Positions 1 to 8,461 of a stretch of DNA of 64,000 nucleotides are shown one piece after another. A program made the position numbers and the translations under genes. Source of the DNA: Salinicoccus roseus (GTDB taxonomy: Bacteria > Bacillota > Bacilli > Staphylococcales > Salinicoccaceae); assembly GCF_003814515.1 (NCBI RefSeq), contig NZ_RKQJ01000001.1, positions 248,001 through 312,000 of the forward strand, read 5' to 3'. Within the stretch, counting starts at the first letter, position 1; each line of letters starts with the position of its first letter. The notes beneath the pieces were generated by a model. It made no database searches and was not told the DNA's origin. It saw only the letters and a list, made by a program, of their open reading frames with translations.

Positions 1-2
1 AG

Positions 3-104
3 GAGCTGGTCGGAGACTTTGTGAAAGTGATCAGCAAAATGCCGTATAACCTCTATAAGGTCAAGCGTAAACTCGAGCAGAAAGCTGCTGCAAAATCCAA
101 TTGA
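3..104 (+). CDS. FemA/FemB-family aminoacyltransferase, C-terminal end only (partial)
   Basis: Only the last 33 codons lie in the window, ending at TGA 102-104. The visible tail (GDFVKVISKMPYNLYKV, then a Lys-rich end) resembles the C-terminus of Fem peptidyltransferases, which add amino acids to the lipid II cross-bridge. The next gene ends with the same kind of segment (GTFEKVFNRPVYKL), which supports a tandem Fem pair like S. aureus femA-femB. Which Fem member this is cannot be told from the fragment. Confidence 0.6.
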   Translation, partial: ELVGDFVKVISKMPYNLYKVKRKLEQKAAAKSN

Positions 105-130
105 CGAGTAAAGGAAGGTTAGTGCCGACT

Positions 131-1375
131 ATGCAGATAACACCAATACAAGAGGAAACTTTCAAGGCGTTCATGGCCGATTATGACAGCTACTGCCATT
201 ACCTGCATGATCCCCTGTACTACGATTATATTTCCAGTCTTCAGGAAACGCATCTGCTCGGGCTCTATGAAGATGAGGCACTCGTCGGTGTATCCATGCT
301 CAGCAGCCGTTCCGTCCTGAAACGCTACAGGATGTTCACTTCACATACCGGCCCATTGATCCAACCCTTTTCAAATGAGCGTCTCCAATTCTTCCTGAAA
401 GAGATCGACGCATATGTGAAGGGGAAGAATGGACTCAAAATGATCCATTCGCCGTACCATATATACCAGATGCGGAATGCTGAAGGAGAAGTCATGGAGA
501 GTGATATGAACAACCATGAAATCGTGGACATATACCGCAATCAGGGGTACAGCCATAATGGATTCACAAAGCAGCTGGTGACGGAAGAACTGCTGAGGCA
601 TCAGGCGGTCCTTGACATCAGTATGTCCGAAGAAGAGCTGCTCAAAAGCATGGACAAGACCACCCGCTACAACACACGGACGAGTGAACAGATGGGGGTG
701 CGCCTCAGGTATCTCGAAGAGAATGAGTATGACAAATTCATCGACATATACAAGGACACGGAGGAGCGCATCGGCTTCGACCCCGTCAACAGCCAGAAGA
801 TCAGAAACCTGCTCCATGTATTGAAGGACCGGACCTACCTGACATTGAGCTATATCGATCTTGAGGAATATCTGGACCGTCTTTCGGAAGAGCTTGAAGC
901 ATTGGAAGCCGATCGGCTGGATATGCAGAATAAGCTCGACAGCGGCAATGGCACGAAACGCATGAAGGGACGCCTGAATGAACTGAAGGATCTGACCGCC
1001 AACAAAGAGAAGCGCATTGAAAAGATCAGGGGTGTACAGGCGGAGTATGGCAGCATCATCGAACTGTCAGCTGCGATGTACTACTACAACAACCACGAGA
1101 TGGTATATCTTTTCAGTGGAAGCTATCCGGAGCACTCCATGTTCATGGGCACCAACTATACGACATGGCAGATGATCAAAAAGGCGAAGTCACTCGGACT
1201 CCGCCGATTCAACCTTTCCGGATTGACCGGCGACTTCACGGAAGACTCGAAGGACTATGGCGTCTACAAATTCAAGAAAGGGTATGATCCCTTCATTGAA
1301 GAGTTGCCGGGCACATTCGAAAAGGTATTCAACAGACCGGTATACAAGCTGGCTGAGAAGCTCAGGAAGGTATAG
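131..1375 (+). CDS. femB: FemA/FemB-family peptidoglycan interpeptide-bridge aminoacyltransferase
   Basis: Predicted cytosolic transferase that uses aminoacyl-tRNA to extend the peptide bridge on lipid II. The 414-residue product has the Fem layout: two GNAT-like halves and an inserted antiparallel coiled-coil arm at about residues 245-300, rich in Leu, Glu and Lys. Late landmarks are SGSYPEHSMFMG and LSGLTGDFTEDSKDYGVYKFKKG, the latter typical of the family. I chose ATG 131 because it matches the usual family start. GTG 122 and TTG 101 are also in frame, and the Shine-Dalgarno AAGGAAGG at 111-118 fits ATG 131 with a long spacer or GTG 122 with a short one. It follows another fem gene by 26 bases, so co-transcription is likely. 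The femB assignment rests on being second in the pair; FemA or FmhB cannot be excluded. Confidence 0.8.
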   Translation: MQITPIQEETFKAFMADYDSYCHYLHDPLYYDYISSLQETHLLGLYEDEALVGVSMLSSRSVLKRYRMFTSHTGPLIQPFSNERLQFFLKEIDAYVKGKNGLKMIHSPYHIYQMRNAEGEVMESDMNNHEIVDIYRNQGYSHNGFTKQLVTEELLRHQAVLDISMSEEELLKSMDKTTRYNTRTSEQMGVRLRYLEENEYDKFIDIYKDTEERIGFDPVNSQKIRNLLHVLKDRTYLTLSYIDLEEYLDRLSEELEALEADRLDMQNKLDSGNGTKRMKGRLNELKDLTANKEKRIEKIRGVQAEYGSIIELSAAMYYYNNHEMVYLFSGSYPEHSMFMGTNYTTWQMIKKAKSLGLRRFNLSGLTGDFTEDSKDYGVYKFKKGYDPFIEELPGTFEKVFNRPVYKLAEKLRKV

Positions 1376-1379
1376 ACGC

Positions 1380-1412
1380 AAAAGAAGCTATAGCAATGCT
1401 ATAGCTTCTTTT
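1380..1412. terminator. Bidirectional intrinsic terminator between femB and the symporter
   Basis: A perfect inverted repeat (AAAGAAGCTATAGC at 1381-1394, three-base loop, complement at 1398-1411) has T-rich tails on both strands. It ends the rightward fem genes and the leftward symporter. The symporter stop codon (1399-1401) lies inside the stem. Confidence 0.85.
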
Positions 1413-3147
1413 CTTTATGCATTTCCTGAAGTAGGGTACTGTATTTTCCGTTCCAGCTTCTGTAGGAAATGATCCATAACAGAAGGATGAGCAGCATGAG
1501 CGCAATGGTAGCTGGCCAGAACCAGCCCGAAACGATGCCTTCGGCGTATGAGAGACCGATGGGTGAAAACAATATATAGCAGAAGACCATGGCGCCCATC
1601 AACAGAACTGTAACAGGAACCGCAAACTTCCAGGGCAACATATCCACTTTAGGGTCATGCGTGAATTGATGGGGTGCATCAAGTGGTCTGATGAATCCTG
1701 AAATCATCATGATCAAGACGGCGAGTGCGAACAGGATACCTTGAATATGGATGAAGCTGATATCAAAACTGAAGCCGAAAAACATGGGGAACCCCCATAT
1801 CAGCATGTAATAGAGGACGACATGGACGACGATTGCAATCTTGGCACCGATGGGAGGAATATATTTTGAGAATATGCCTACTAGGATGATCGCAATCACC
1901 GGGATGTTGAAGAAGCCGGTAAACTCCCTGATGATGTTCCAAAGCCCGTCCGGTGCACGCAGCAGGAGTGGGGCGATGAAGAAGGAAACGAGGGCAAGAA
2001 GCGTACCGAACCATTTGCTGACTCGTATCATTTCCCTGTCGGAAGCATCCTTCTTTATTTTCACTTTGTATAGATCATAGACGAACATCGTGGCAGCACT
2101 GTTGAGCAGTGAATTGAAACTTGAAAATACTGCACCGAGGAGTACAGCCAGGAAGAAGCCGCTCAGAATCGGCGGCAGCAGCTCGCTGATCAGTGCAGGA
2201 TAGGCCAGATCCATCGTCTCGAGTCCATCGCCGTATAGATGATAAGCGATGATTCCAGGAATCATCATCATGAAGGGGACGAGGATCTTCAGGAATCCGG
2301 TGAACAGTGTGCCTTTCTGGCCTTCAGCAAGGCTTTTTGCACCAAGTGCCCGCTGGATGACATATTGGTTGGTGCCCCAATAGAAAAGATTGGCGAAGAT
2401 CATCCCGGTGAATATCGTACCGAACGGTACAGAATCTTCACTCGAACCGATGGCATTCAACTTCTCAGGTTCTTCGGTGGCGATGGTCTTCATGCCTGCA
2501 AGCATATTCCCATCACCAAGAGCATGGAATCCGATGAGGGGAATCAATAGTCCGATGACGAGCAGCCCGACACCATTCAAGGTGTCGGATATTGCAACGG
2601 CCTTGAGTCCACCGAATATGGCATATGCGGCCCCGATGATCCCGACAACCCAGATGACGATCCACATGGACTGTTCGAGTGACATGCCGAGAAGGGCGGG
2701 TACATCGAAAAGCTGCAATACGGCAATCGCTCCGGAATAGAGGACTGACGGAATCGTTACGAAAGTATATCCCAGCATGAACAGCAATGTGACCATCATG
2801 CGGGTCCCTTCGTCAAAACGGCTGTTCACAAATTCAGGGAGGGTGGTGAAGGCGCCTCCTATGTAACGTGGCAACAGAACAAGGGCAAGTATGATGACCG
2901 AGATCCCCGCAGTCACTTCCCATGCCATGTTCGACATGTTGGCATTGTATGATTGGCCGTTCAATCCTACAAGCTGTTCGGCGGAAAGGTTGGTAAGCAC
3001 GAGGGAACCCGCTATGAACCCGCCGGTCAGACCGCGTCCTGCAAGGAAATACCCATCACTGTCACTGATGGTGTTACGCGTCCTGCGATAGGAATACCAG
3101 GCGACAAAGGCCATGAAGAGGATGCAGGTGATAATGGTATAGGTCAT
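1399..3147 (-). CDS. Sodium:solute symporter family transporter (YidK/SGLT-like)
   Basis: A 582-residue integral membrane protein with about 14 hydrophobic segments, the size and layout of the SSS (SLC5) family. Family landmarks include GYFLAGRGLTGG near residue 35, LTNLSAEQLVGLNGQ near residue 55, and the YWGTNQYVIQRALGAKSLAEG stretch in the middle. The LTNLSAEQLVGL motif is closest to the E. coli YidK subgroup, suggesting a sugar-like or related substrate, but the substrate cannot be read from sequence. It is single-cistron: opposite to its left neighbour and separated from the recombinase by 269 AT-rich bases. TTATCAGGAG precedes the ATG as ribosome binding site. Confidence 0.85.
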   Translation of the reverse strand: MTYTIITCILFMAFVAWYSYRRTRNTISDSDGYFLAGRGLTGGFIAGSLVLTNLSAEQLVGLNGQSYNANMSNMAWEVTAGISVIILALVLLPRYIGGAFTTLPEFVNSRFDEGTRMMVTLLFMLGYTFVTIPSVLYSGAIAVLQLFDVPALLGMSLEQSMWIVIWVVGIIGAAYAIFGGLKAVAISDTLNGVGLLVIGLLIPLIGFHALGDGNMLAGMKTIATEEPEKLNAIGSSEDSVPFGTIFTGMIFANLFYWGTNQYVIQRALGAKSLAEGQKGTLFTGFLKILVPFMMMIPGIIAYHLYGDGLETMDLAYPALISELLPPILSGFFLAVLLGAVFSSFNSLLNSAATMFVYDLYKVKIKKDASDREMIRVSKWFGTLLALVSFFIAPLLLRAPDGLWNIIREFTGFFNIPVIAIILVGIFSKYIPPIGAKIAIVVHVVLYYMLIWGFPMFFGFSFDISFIHIQGILFALAVLIMMISGFIRPLDAPHQFTHDPKVDMLPWKFAVPVTVLLMGAMVFCYILFSPIGLSYAEGIVSGWFWPATIALMLLILLLWIISYRSWNGKYSTLLQEMHKEKKL

Positions 3148-3343
3148 TGAATCAACTCCTGATAATATATGTAATTCGTTTATAGTATCTATATATTCTG
3201 AATTTTAAGAGATAAACATAGAGAACAAATAATATTAAGCTTTCAGAGGGAAAAATTGCAGTGTCTATTTAACGAGGGTTTTATAAACATTAACAGTAAA
3301 TAAACAAAAACACCTAAAATGTTAATAAATGTTGTGTTTTTAC

Positions 3344-3372
3344 TTGTCTTTTTTTCTCTGTAGACTTATACT
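3344..3372 (+). promoter_or_regulatory. Sigma-A type promoter for the serine recombinase
   Basis: TTGTCT at 3344-3349 and TATACT at 3367-3372 are separated by 17 bases. The predicted start near 3379 leaves a leader of about 38 bases before ATG 3417. An 8-bp inverted repeat (AAAAACAC at 3306-3313, GTGTTTTT at 3334-3341) ends just upstream of the -35 box and could be a binding site, possibly for the recombinase itself (inference). Confidence 0.5.
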
Positions 3373-3416
3373 ATAACTATACCGTTTAAAATACATTTAA
3401 AGGAAGGTATGGAAAA

Positions 3417-3980
3417 ATGAGTAAAATAGGATATGCAAGAGTAAGTACAAAGGGACAGAAACTGGAAAGTCAGCTGGATATGCTGCAGGAGGCGGGATGC
3501 ATCAAGATCTTCTCCGAAAAGGTGAGCGGACGCAAGGCAGACCGCACAGCGCTGGAACAGTGTATGGAGTACATGCGGGAGGGCGACACGATGGTGATCA
3601 CCAAGCTGGATCGGCTGGGCCGGACGACAAAACAGTTGATAGAACTCGCGACGACGCTGGAAAAACGCGGAATCGACCTTGAAATCATCAATATGAACGT
3701 CACGACGAAAGATCCGATGGGAAAGATGTTCTTTACGATGATGTCGGCATTTGCGGAACTGGAAGCAAGCTTGCTGAGCGAACGGACGAAGAAAGGTCTG
3801 GAATCAGCAAGGGCGCGCGGCAGAAACGGCGGCAGGCCTGGCATAACGGATGACAAGAAAGCGATGATACAGTCATTGTATGATACACAGAAATACACAG
3901 GGAAACAGATTGCAGAAATGGTTGGCGTATCAAGGGCGACTGTATATAAAGTTGTAAACGAATCAAAAGAAAACAGTTGA
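3417..3980 (+). CDS. Serine recombinase of the resolvase/invertase family
   Basis: A 187-residue small serine recombinase. Residues 1-137 are the catalytic domain: YARVST with nucleophile Ser10, and TKLDRLGR near residue 65 as the arginine-rich active-site motif. After the E-helix and a GGRPG hinge (about 138) comes a helix-turn-helix DNA-binding domain (QIAEMVGVSRATVYKV). Length and layout match Tn3/Tn552-type resolvases and Hin/Gin-type invertases. A strong ribosome site AAAGGAAGG precedes ATG 3417. No transposase, terminal repeat or resistance gene is visible nearby, so this is an orphan. It may be a remnant of a lost transposon or a domesticated recombinase; the sequence does not decide. 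Confidence 0.9.
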   Translation: MSKIGYARVSTKGQKLESQLDMLQEAGCIKIFSEKVSGRKADRTALEQCMEYMREGDTMVITKLDRLGRTTKQLIELATTLEKRGIDLEIINMNVTTKDPMGKMFFTMMSAFAELEASLLSERTKKGLESARARGRNGGRPGITDDKKAMIQSLYDTQKYTGKQIAEMVGVSRATVYKVVNESKENS

Positions 3981-4384
<404 letters not shown>

Positions 4385-4414
4385 TAAAAAAACAGCTGCA
4401 TCATATACAGCTGT
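4385..4414 (-). terminator. Intrinsic terminator of the small membrane protein gene
   Basis: Read on the minus strand, ACAGCTG and CAGCTGT form a stem (4392-4398 with 4408-4414) followed by a run of T. It lies eight bases beyond the stop codon of the gene at 4422-4769. Confidence 0.75.
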
Positions 4415-4421
4415 CCCGTTG

Positions 4422-4769
4422 CTATCTTTTCCTTTCGTCATGTGGATGATCAGTTTGATCCACTTCCTGTGCGCCTGCATGTTCATCTGCAAGTGCCTTC
4501 TTCCGTCTGCGGCCTCTGACATACAGCCATGTCAGGACACTTACGATCAATGACAGTATCCCAAGGAATACGGCATAACCCATCAGCGGTTCCCAGTTGG
4601 TATCCTCCATGAAGTTCGGCACGATGAACGCTGTCAGTGCCATTATAATGAAAACGGCAATCGGCATGAGTATATATTTACTGGTGCTCAATGCAATGAG
4701 TACGCTGATGATGATTACCAGCAATATGCTGATTATATAGAAGCTTGGACTATCGATCATTCCGTTCAC
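4422..4769 (-). CDS. Small membrane protein of unknown function
   Basis: I do not recognise this 115-residue protein with confidence. Three hydrophobic segments are visible at about residues 11-30, 34-52 and 65-86. They are followed by a basic stretch (RGRRRKK) and a hydrophilic, His/Asp-rich tail of about 25 residues, which by the positive-inside rule should be cytosolic. The layout loosely recalls DUF2651-type small membrane proteins, but that is a weak guess. GGAGGTGAACGG precedes the ATG, a good ribosome binding site. It is monocistronic with its own terminator. Confidence 0.7.
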   Translation of the reverse strand: MNGMIDSPSFYIISILLVIIISVLIALSTSKYILMPIAVFIIMALTAFIVPNFMEDTNWEPLMGYAVFLGILSLIVSVLTWLYVRGRRRKKALADEHAGAQEVDQTDHPHDERKR

Positions 4770-4862
4770 CTCCCTGAAGCATCTATTCCATACTCATATT
4801 CTCTTAAATCACAGCAACAAAACCTATTCATTTTGCTTTATTCATATTCGTATAATAAAAGA

Positions 4863-4891
4863 TTTCAATTTTTAGAATTTTCCTGTATAAT
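4863..4891 (+). promoter_or_regulatory. Promoter of pepF
   Basis: TTTCAA at 4863-4868 and a perfect TATAAT at 4886-4891 are 17 bases apart, with an extended TG at 4884-4885. The start near 4898 falls downstream of in-frame codons that could lengthen pepF, which supports ATG 4935 as the true start. Confidence 0.65.
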
Positions 4892-4934
4892 GGCCTTAAT
4901 ACTTCGGTTTCCGAAATTAAAGGAGTGTCAAAGA

Positions 4935-6740
4935 ATGGAACAATTGAAATCCAGAAATGAAGTTGATGTGAATTATACATGGAACCTGACGGATCTGTTT
5001 GAATCTGATGAAGCATTCGAGCAGGCAGCAGAAAACATCCGCCCTGAAATAGAAAGCTACAGCAGAAAGTATGAAAACAGCCTGACAGATGCTTCGGTTG
5101 CAGTTGAAGCGATCGAAGGCTTCAAGGGTCTCATGGAGTCGCTGGTGCCGATCGGTGCATATGCGAACCTCAGGCTGTCTTCCGACCAAGGGGATGCATC
5201 GGCACAGCGTCTGAGTGGCATTGCGAGCAATATCGGTACATATTTCGGCAGTGAAACGAGTTTTCTGACAAGTGAACTGCTGCAGAAGGACGAATCATTC
5301 CTCAAGGATATCAGAACCCGGGCGCCGGAATTCGAAAACTTCGTGGATGAGCTGCTGAAACAGAAGCCGTACCAGCTGGATGCGAAAGTTGAAAAGGCAC
5401 TTGCCTCCTACTCCACCGTTTTCGAAGGACCCTATAGCCTCTACCTGAAAACGAAGCTGCTGGACATCGATTTTGGGACATTCACAGCCAATGGACAGGA
5501 AATCCCCCTCTCCTACCTTGCTTTTGAAGGTGAACTTGAATCGCATGAAGATACTGAAGTGAGACGCAATGCGTTCCGTGCATTCAGCGATAAGCTCGCA
5601 GATTATCAGCACACGACGGCAGCAACATACGACCTCCAGCTGAAGCAGGAGAAGACGACTGCAGACCTCAGGGGCTTCGATTCGGTCATCGACTACCTGC
5701 TCCATCGCCAGGATGTGGATCAGACGCTCTATAACCGTCAGATCGACATGATCATGAGTGACCTTGCGCCACATATGAGACGCTATGCGAAGCTGCTCAA
5801 GCGAGTCCATGGCCTGGATGAGATGAAATACGAAGACCTCAAGATCTCCCTCGATCCGTCCTCTGAACCTGAAATCAGCGTAGAGGAATCCAGAAAGTAC
5901 ATCAATGATGCACTCGGCATCATGGGGGAAGACTATCTCAGCATGGTCAACCGTGCCTATGATGAGCGCTGGATCGACTTCGTGAAGAATAAGGGGAAAT
6001 CGACCGGTGCCTTCTGTGCAAGCCCGTACGGTTCCCATCCATTCATCCTGATATCATGGACCTCCCTGATGACCGAAGTTTTCGTCCTTGCCCATGAACT
6101 GGGACATGCAGGGCATTTCTACAATGCCAACCGGGAACAGAATGTATTCGATGCAAGAAGTTCCATGTACTTCATAGAAGCACCGAGCACGATGAATGAA
6201 ATGCTCATGGCGAACCATCTGCTCAAGAATTCGGACGATCCGAAATTCAAGCGCTGGGTCATCAGTTCCATCATTTCAAGGACGTACTACCACAACTGTG
6301 TGACACACCTGCTTGAAGCTGCCTATCAGCGTGAAGTGTACAAGAAGGTGGACAATAACGAAAGCGTTTCTGCACCGGAACTGAACCGCCTCAAACGTCA
6401 GGTGATCGAGGAATTCTGGGGAGAAGATGTGACGATCACCGAAGGTGCCGAACTCACATGGATGAGACAGCCGCACTACTACATGGGTCTCTACCCGTAC
6501 ACATATTCCGCCGGCCTGACCATTGCGACCGCAATGAGCAAACGGGTGCTGAACGAAGGGCAGCCTGCCGTCGATGACTGGCTGAAGGTGCTCAAGTCCG
6601 GAGGCACGAAATCGCCTGTCGAACTGGCCCAGATGGCGGGTGTAGATGTAACGACGGACCAGCCCCTGCGTGATACGATCGATTATATCGGGGAGCTTGT
6701 GGATCAGCTTGAAGCACTGACGGAAGAAATAGAAGGATAG
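4935..6740 (+). CDS. pepF: Oligoendopeptidase F (M3B zinc metallopeptidase)
   Basis: Cytosolic peptidase that cleaves medium-length oligopeptides. The 601-residue product has the family's usual size. The catalytic zinc motif HELGHAGH begins at about residue 387. It is followed by the YFIEAPSTMNEML segment, which supplies the third zinc ligand, and by RTYYHNC and HYYMGLYPYTYSAGL in the C-terminal helical part. ATG 4935 is preceded by AAGGAGTG at a good distance; an in-frame upstream extension is excluded by the promoter position. It is transcribed alone between two terminators. Peptide recycling is the likely role. Confidence 0.93.
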   Translation: MEQLKSRNEVDVNYTWNLTDLFESDEAFEQAAENIRPEIESYSRKYENSLTDASVAVEAIEGFKGLMESLVPIGAYANLRLSSDQGDASAQRLSGIASNIGTYFGSETSFLTSELLQKDESFLKDIRTRAPEFENFVDELLKQKPYQLDAKVEKALASYSTVFEGPYSLYLKTKLLDIDFGTFTANGQEIPLSYLAFEGELESHEDTEVRRNAFRAFSDKLADYQHTTAATYDLQLKQEKTTADLRGFDSVIDYLLHRQDVDQTLYNRQIDMIMSDLAPHMRRYAKLLKRVHGLDEMKYEDLKISLDPSSEPEISVEESRKYINDALGIMGEDYLSMVNRAYDERWIDFVKNKGKSTGAFCASPYGSHPFILISWTSLMTEVFVLAHELGHAGHFYNANREQNVFDARSSMYFIEAPSTMNEMLMANHLLKNSDDPKFKRWVISSIISRTYYHNCVTHLLEAAYQREVYKKVDNNESVSAPELNRLKRQVIEEFWGEDVTITEGAELTWMRQPHYYMGLYPYTYSAGLTIATAMSKRVLNEGQPAVDDWLKVLKSGGTKSPVELAQMAGVDVTTDQPLRDTIDYIGELVDQLEALTEEIEG

Positions 6741-6742
6741 AA

Positions 6743-6775
6743 AAAACCGGTAATCGAATTTCGATTACCGGTTTT
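6743..6775. terminator. Bidirectional terminator between pepF and cvfB
   Basis: A perfect 15-bp stem (AAAACCGGTAATCGA at 6743-6757, complement at 6761-6775) has A and T tracts on either side. It serves the converging pepF and cvfB genes. The cvfB stop codon lies within the stem. Confidence 0.9.
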
Positions 6776-7637
6776 CTTTGAGCACTGTCTCTTTAGATGT
6801 CTGTTCTACTTTCCCCTCCTTCATCAGGCGGCCGAGTGCGCGCTTGAAGGAGCCTTTCGACATGTTGAATGCCTCTTTGATGTCCTCTGGTGAGCTTTTG
6901 TCGTTCAGCGGCATGCGTCCGCCATTTTTAGTGATGTAGTCCAGCAGCTTCTCGCTGTCGGCATCCATCTTCTTGTATGCCTGCTGTATGAAGGAACCGT
7001 TGATTTCCCCCTTGTCGTTGATGCCGATGACCCTGAACTTTTTCAGTTCGCCGAGCCTCGGTTCATCCTCGCGCTCGCTCTCATGCACAAAAACCTTATG
7101 CCCATCTTCGGTCAGAAGGAAGGTGCCGATGCGGAGAAGGCGGTACGGACGCCCTTCCATCCACTTGTTCTTCAGTTCCTCGAACTTGGATGCTTCAATC
7201 GGGGTGAAGCGTTCTGCTGCTTCATTTTCAGTGATGAGCCTGCCGTACAGCTGGCTGTCGCTCTCCGCCCTCAACTTGAGGTAGAGCTTATCGCCCTCCT
7301 TCGGCCACACGCTCTTCACTTTGGGAAGGTCGATCCATGGCACCAGTATCTCCCGGGGTATGCCGATATCCACAAAGGCCCCCTCCCGGTTCACTTCCGT
7401 AACAGTGGCATAGCCATACTGTTCCACTGAAGCGTCAGGGACGACAGGTGCTGCAAACAGTTCGCCACTTCTGTTCGGATAGATGAAGGCGCTGATTTCC
7501 TCGCCGATTTCATACTCCCTGTCTGAAGTCGATGCGTTCATCCGGATGTAGAGTGCATCCTCCGTCTTCAGATGATAAGTGGATCCTTCCTTCTTGATCA
7601 CTTCCAAAAATTGTACTGTACCTGATATCTGGTTCAT
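6765..7637 (-). CDS. cvfB: S1-domain RNA-binding regulator CvfB
   Basis: A 290-residue protein matching CvfB/YitL: S1-like RNA-binding folds through about residue 220 and a winged-helix C-terminus. Visible S1 features are YGYATVTEVNREGAFVDIGIPREILVPW, which resembles an S1 beta-barrel, and the C-terminal winged-helix GRMPLNDKSSPEDIKEAFNMSKGSFKRALGRL. In S. aureus CvfB affects virulence gene expression, probably through RNA binding. The start codon overlaps the stop of the upstream sirtuin gene by four bases (ATGA), so the two are translationally coupled in one leftward operon. Confidence 0.9.
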   Translation of the reverse strand: MNQISGTVQFLEVIKKEGSTYHLKTEDALYIRMNASTSDREYEIGEEISAFIYPNRSGELFAAPVVPDASVEQYGYATVTEVNREGAFVDIGIPREILVPWIDLPKVKSVWPKEGDKLYLKLRAESDSQLYGRLITENEAAERFTPIEASKFEELKNKWMEGRPYRLLRIGTFLLTEDGHKVFVHESEREDEPRLGELKKFRVIGINDKGEINGSFIQQAYKKMDADSEKLLDYITKNGGRMPLNDKSSPEDIKEAFNMSKGSFKRALGRLMKEGKVEQTSKETVLKENR

Positions 7638-8377
7638 ATATTATCTCCTTCATTATTATAGATCGTTTCAATCACTTCGGTCATATCTTCATTGATGACA
7701 AGATCTGCCTCCTCATCGAATGGCGTGTCATCCCGGTTGATGATGACCAGATGACTCCCATTGAAATAGTTGATGAGGAATGCTGCAGGGTTCACGAGCA
7801 GCGATGAGCCCATCACCACCAATGTATCTGCCTTCGCCAGTTTGTCTATGGCAGAATTTATGACGGTTTCATCAAGCATTTCCCCATAGAGTACGATATC
7901 CGGCCTGAGTACACCGCCACATTCGCAATGTGACAAGTTCTCGGCCATCACGGTCTGTTTGCTATATGCTTTATGACATGCTGTGCAGTAGAACCGGTTG
8001 AGAGACCCATGGAGTTCATCCACATTCCGGCTGCCTGCATCGTGGTGCAGCCCGTCGATATTCTGGGTAATGACTCCGAGCGACCGCCCTGTCCTTTCTT
8101 CATGGGCGATGAAATCATGGACGATGTTCGGTGCCTTGTCTGCAAGCATCAGGCGTTTCCTGTAGAAACGGATGAAACTTTCCGGGTCATCCTCCAGGTG
8201 CTCCCTGCTCAAAAGGTATTCCGGCGAATGGCCTGCCCTGCTGATCTCATCGAACAGACCACCCATACTTCTGAAATCGGGGATGCCGCTTTTGACCGAC
8301 ACCCCTGCACCAGTGAAAAATACGGTACGACGACTCTCATCCATTATAGTGGAAAATCGGCGCAATTCGTGCTCCAT
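7634..8377 (-). CDS. NAD-dependent protein deacylase, Sir2 family
   Basis: A 247-residue sirtuin. Residues 23-36 contain the NAD-binding GAGVSVKSGIPDFRS motif. TQNID at 104-108 and the catalytic His123 in ELHGS follow. Four cysteines (131, 134, 151, 153) form the structural zinc site in CTAC and CEC. VMGSSLLVNPAA is the C-terminal NAD contact. The protein should remove acetyl or acyl groups from lysines using NAD. It is the first gene of a two-gene operon with cvfB. The start ATG at 8377 follows AGGAGGGCG, and a perfect TATAAT lies on the minus strand at 8397-8402, close upstream. Confidence 0.92.
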   Translation of the reverse strand: MEHELRRFSTIMDESRRTVFFTGAGVSVKSGIPDFRSMGGLFDEISRAGHSPEYLLSREHLEDDPESFIRFYRKRLMLADKAPNIVHDFIAHEERTGRSLGVITQNIDGLHHDAGSRNVDELHGSLNRFYCTACHKAYSKQTVMAENLSHCECGGVLRPDIVLYGEMLDETVINSAIDKLAKADTLVVMGSSLLVNPAAFLINYFNGSHLVIINRDDTPFDEEADLVINEDMTEVIETIYNNEGDNI

Positions 8378-8461
8378 TGGTATCCGCCCTCCTAGAATTA
8401 TATTTCAATGGTACCATAAATGTGTTATCATCGCTTAAGAATATACTAAAGGAGAATGCCT

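Noticed and set aside
101-130. Extended femB start at TTG 101 or GTG 122
   Set aside because: The added residues do not resemble Fem N-termini and TTG 101 overlaps the previous stop. ATG 131 matches the family, although GTG 122 remains possible.
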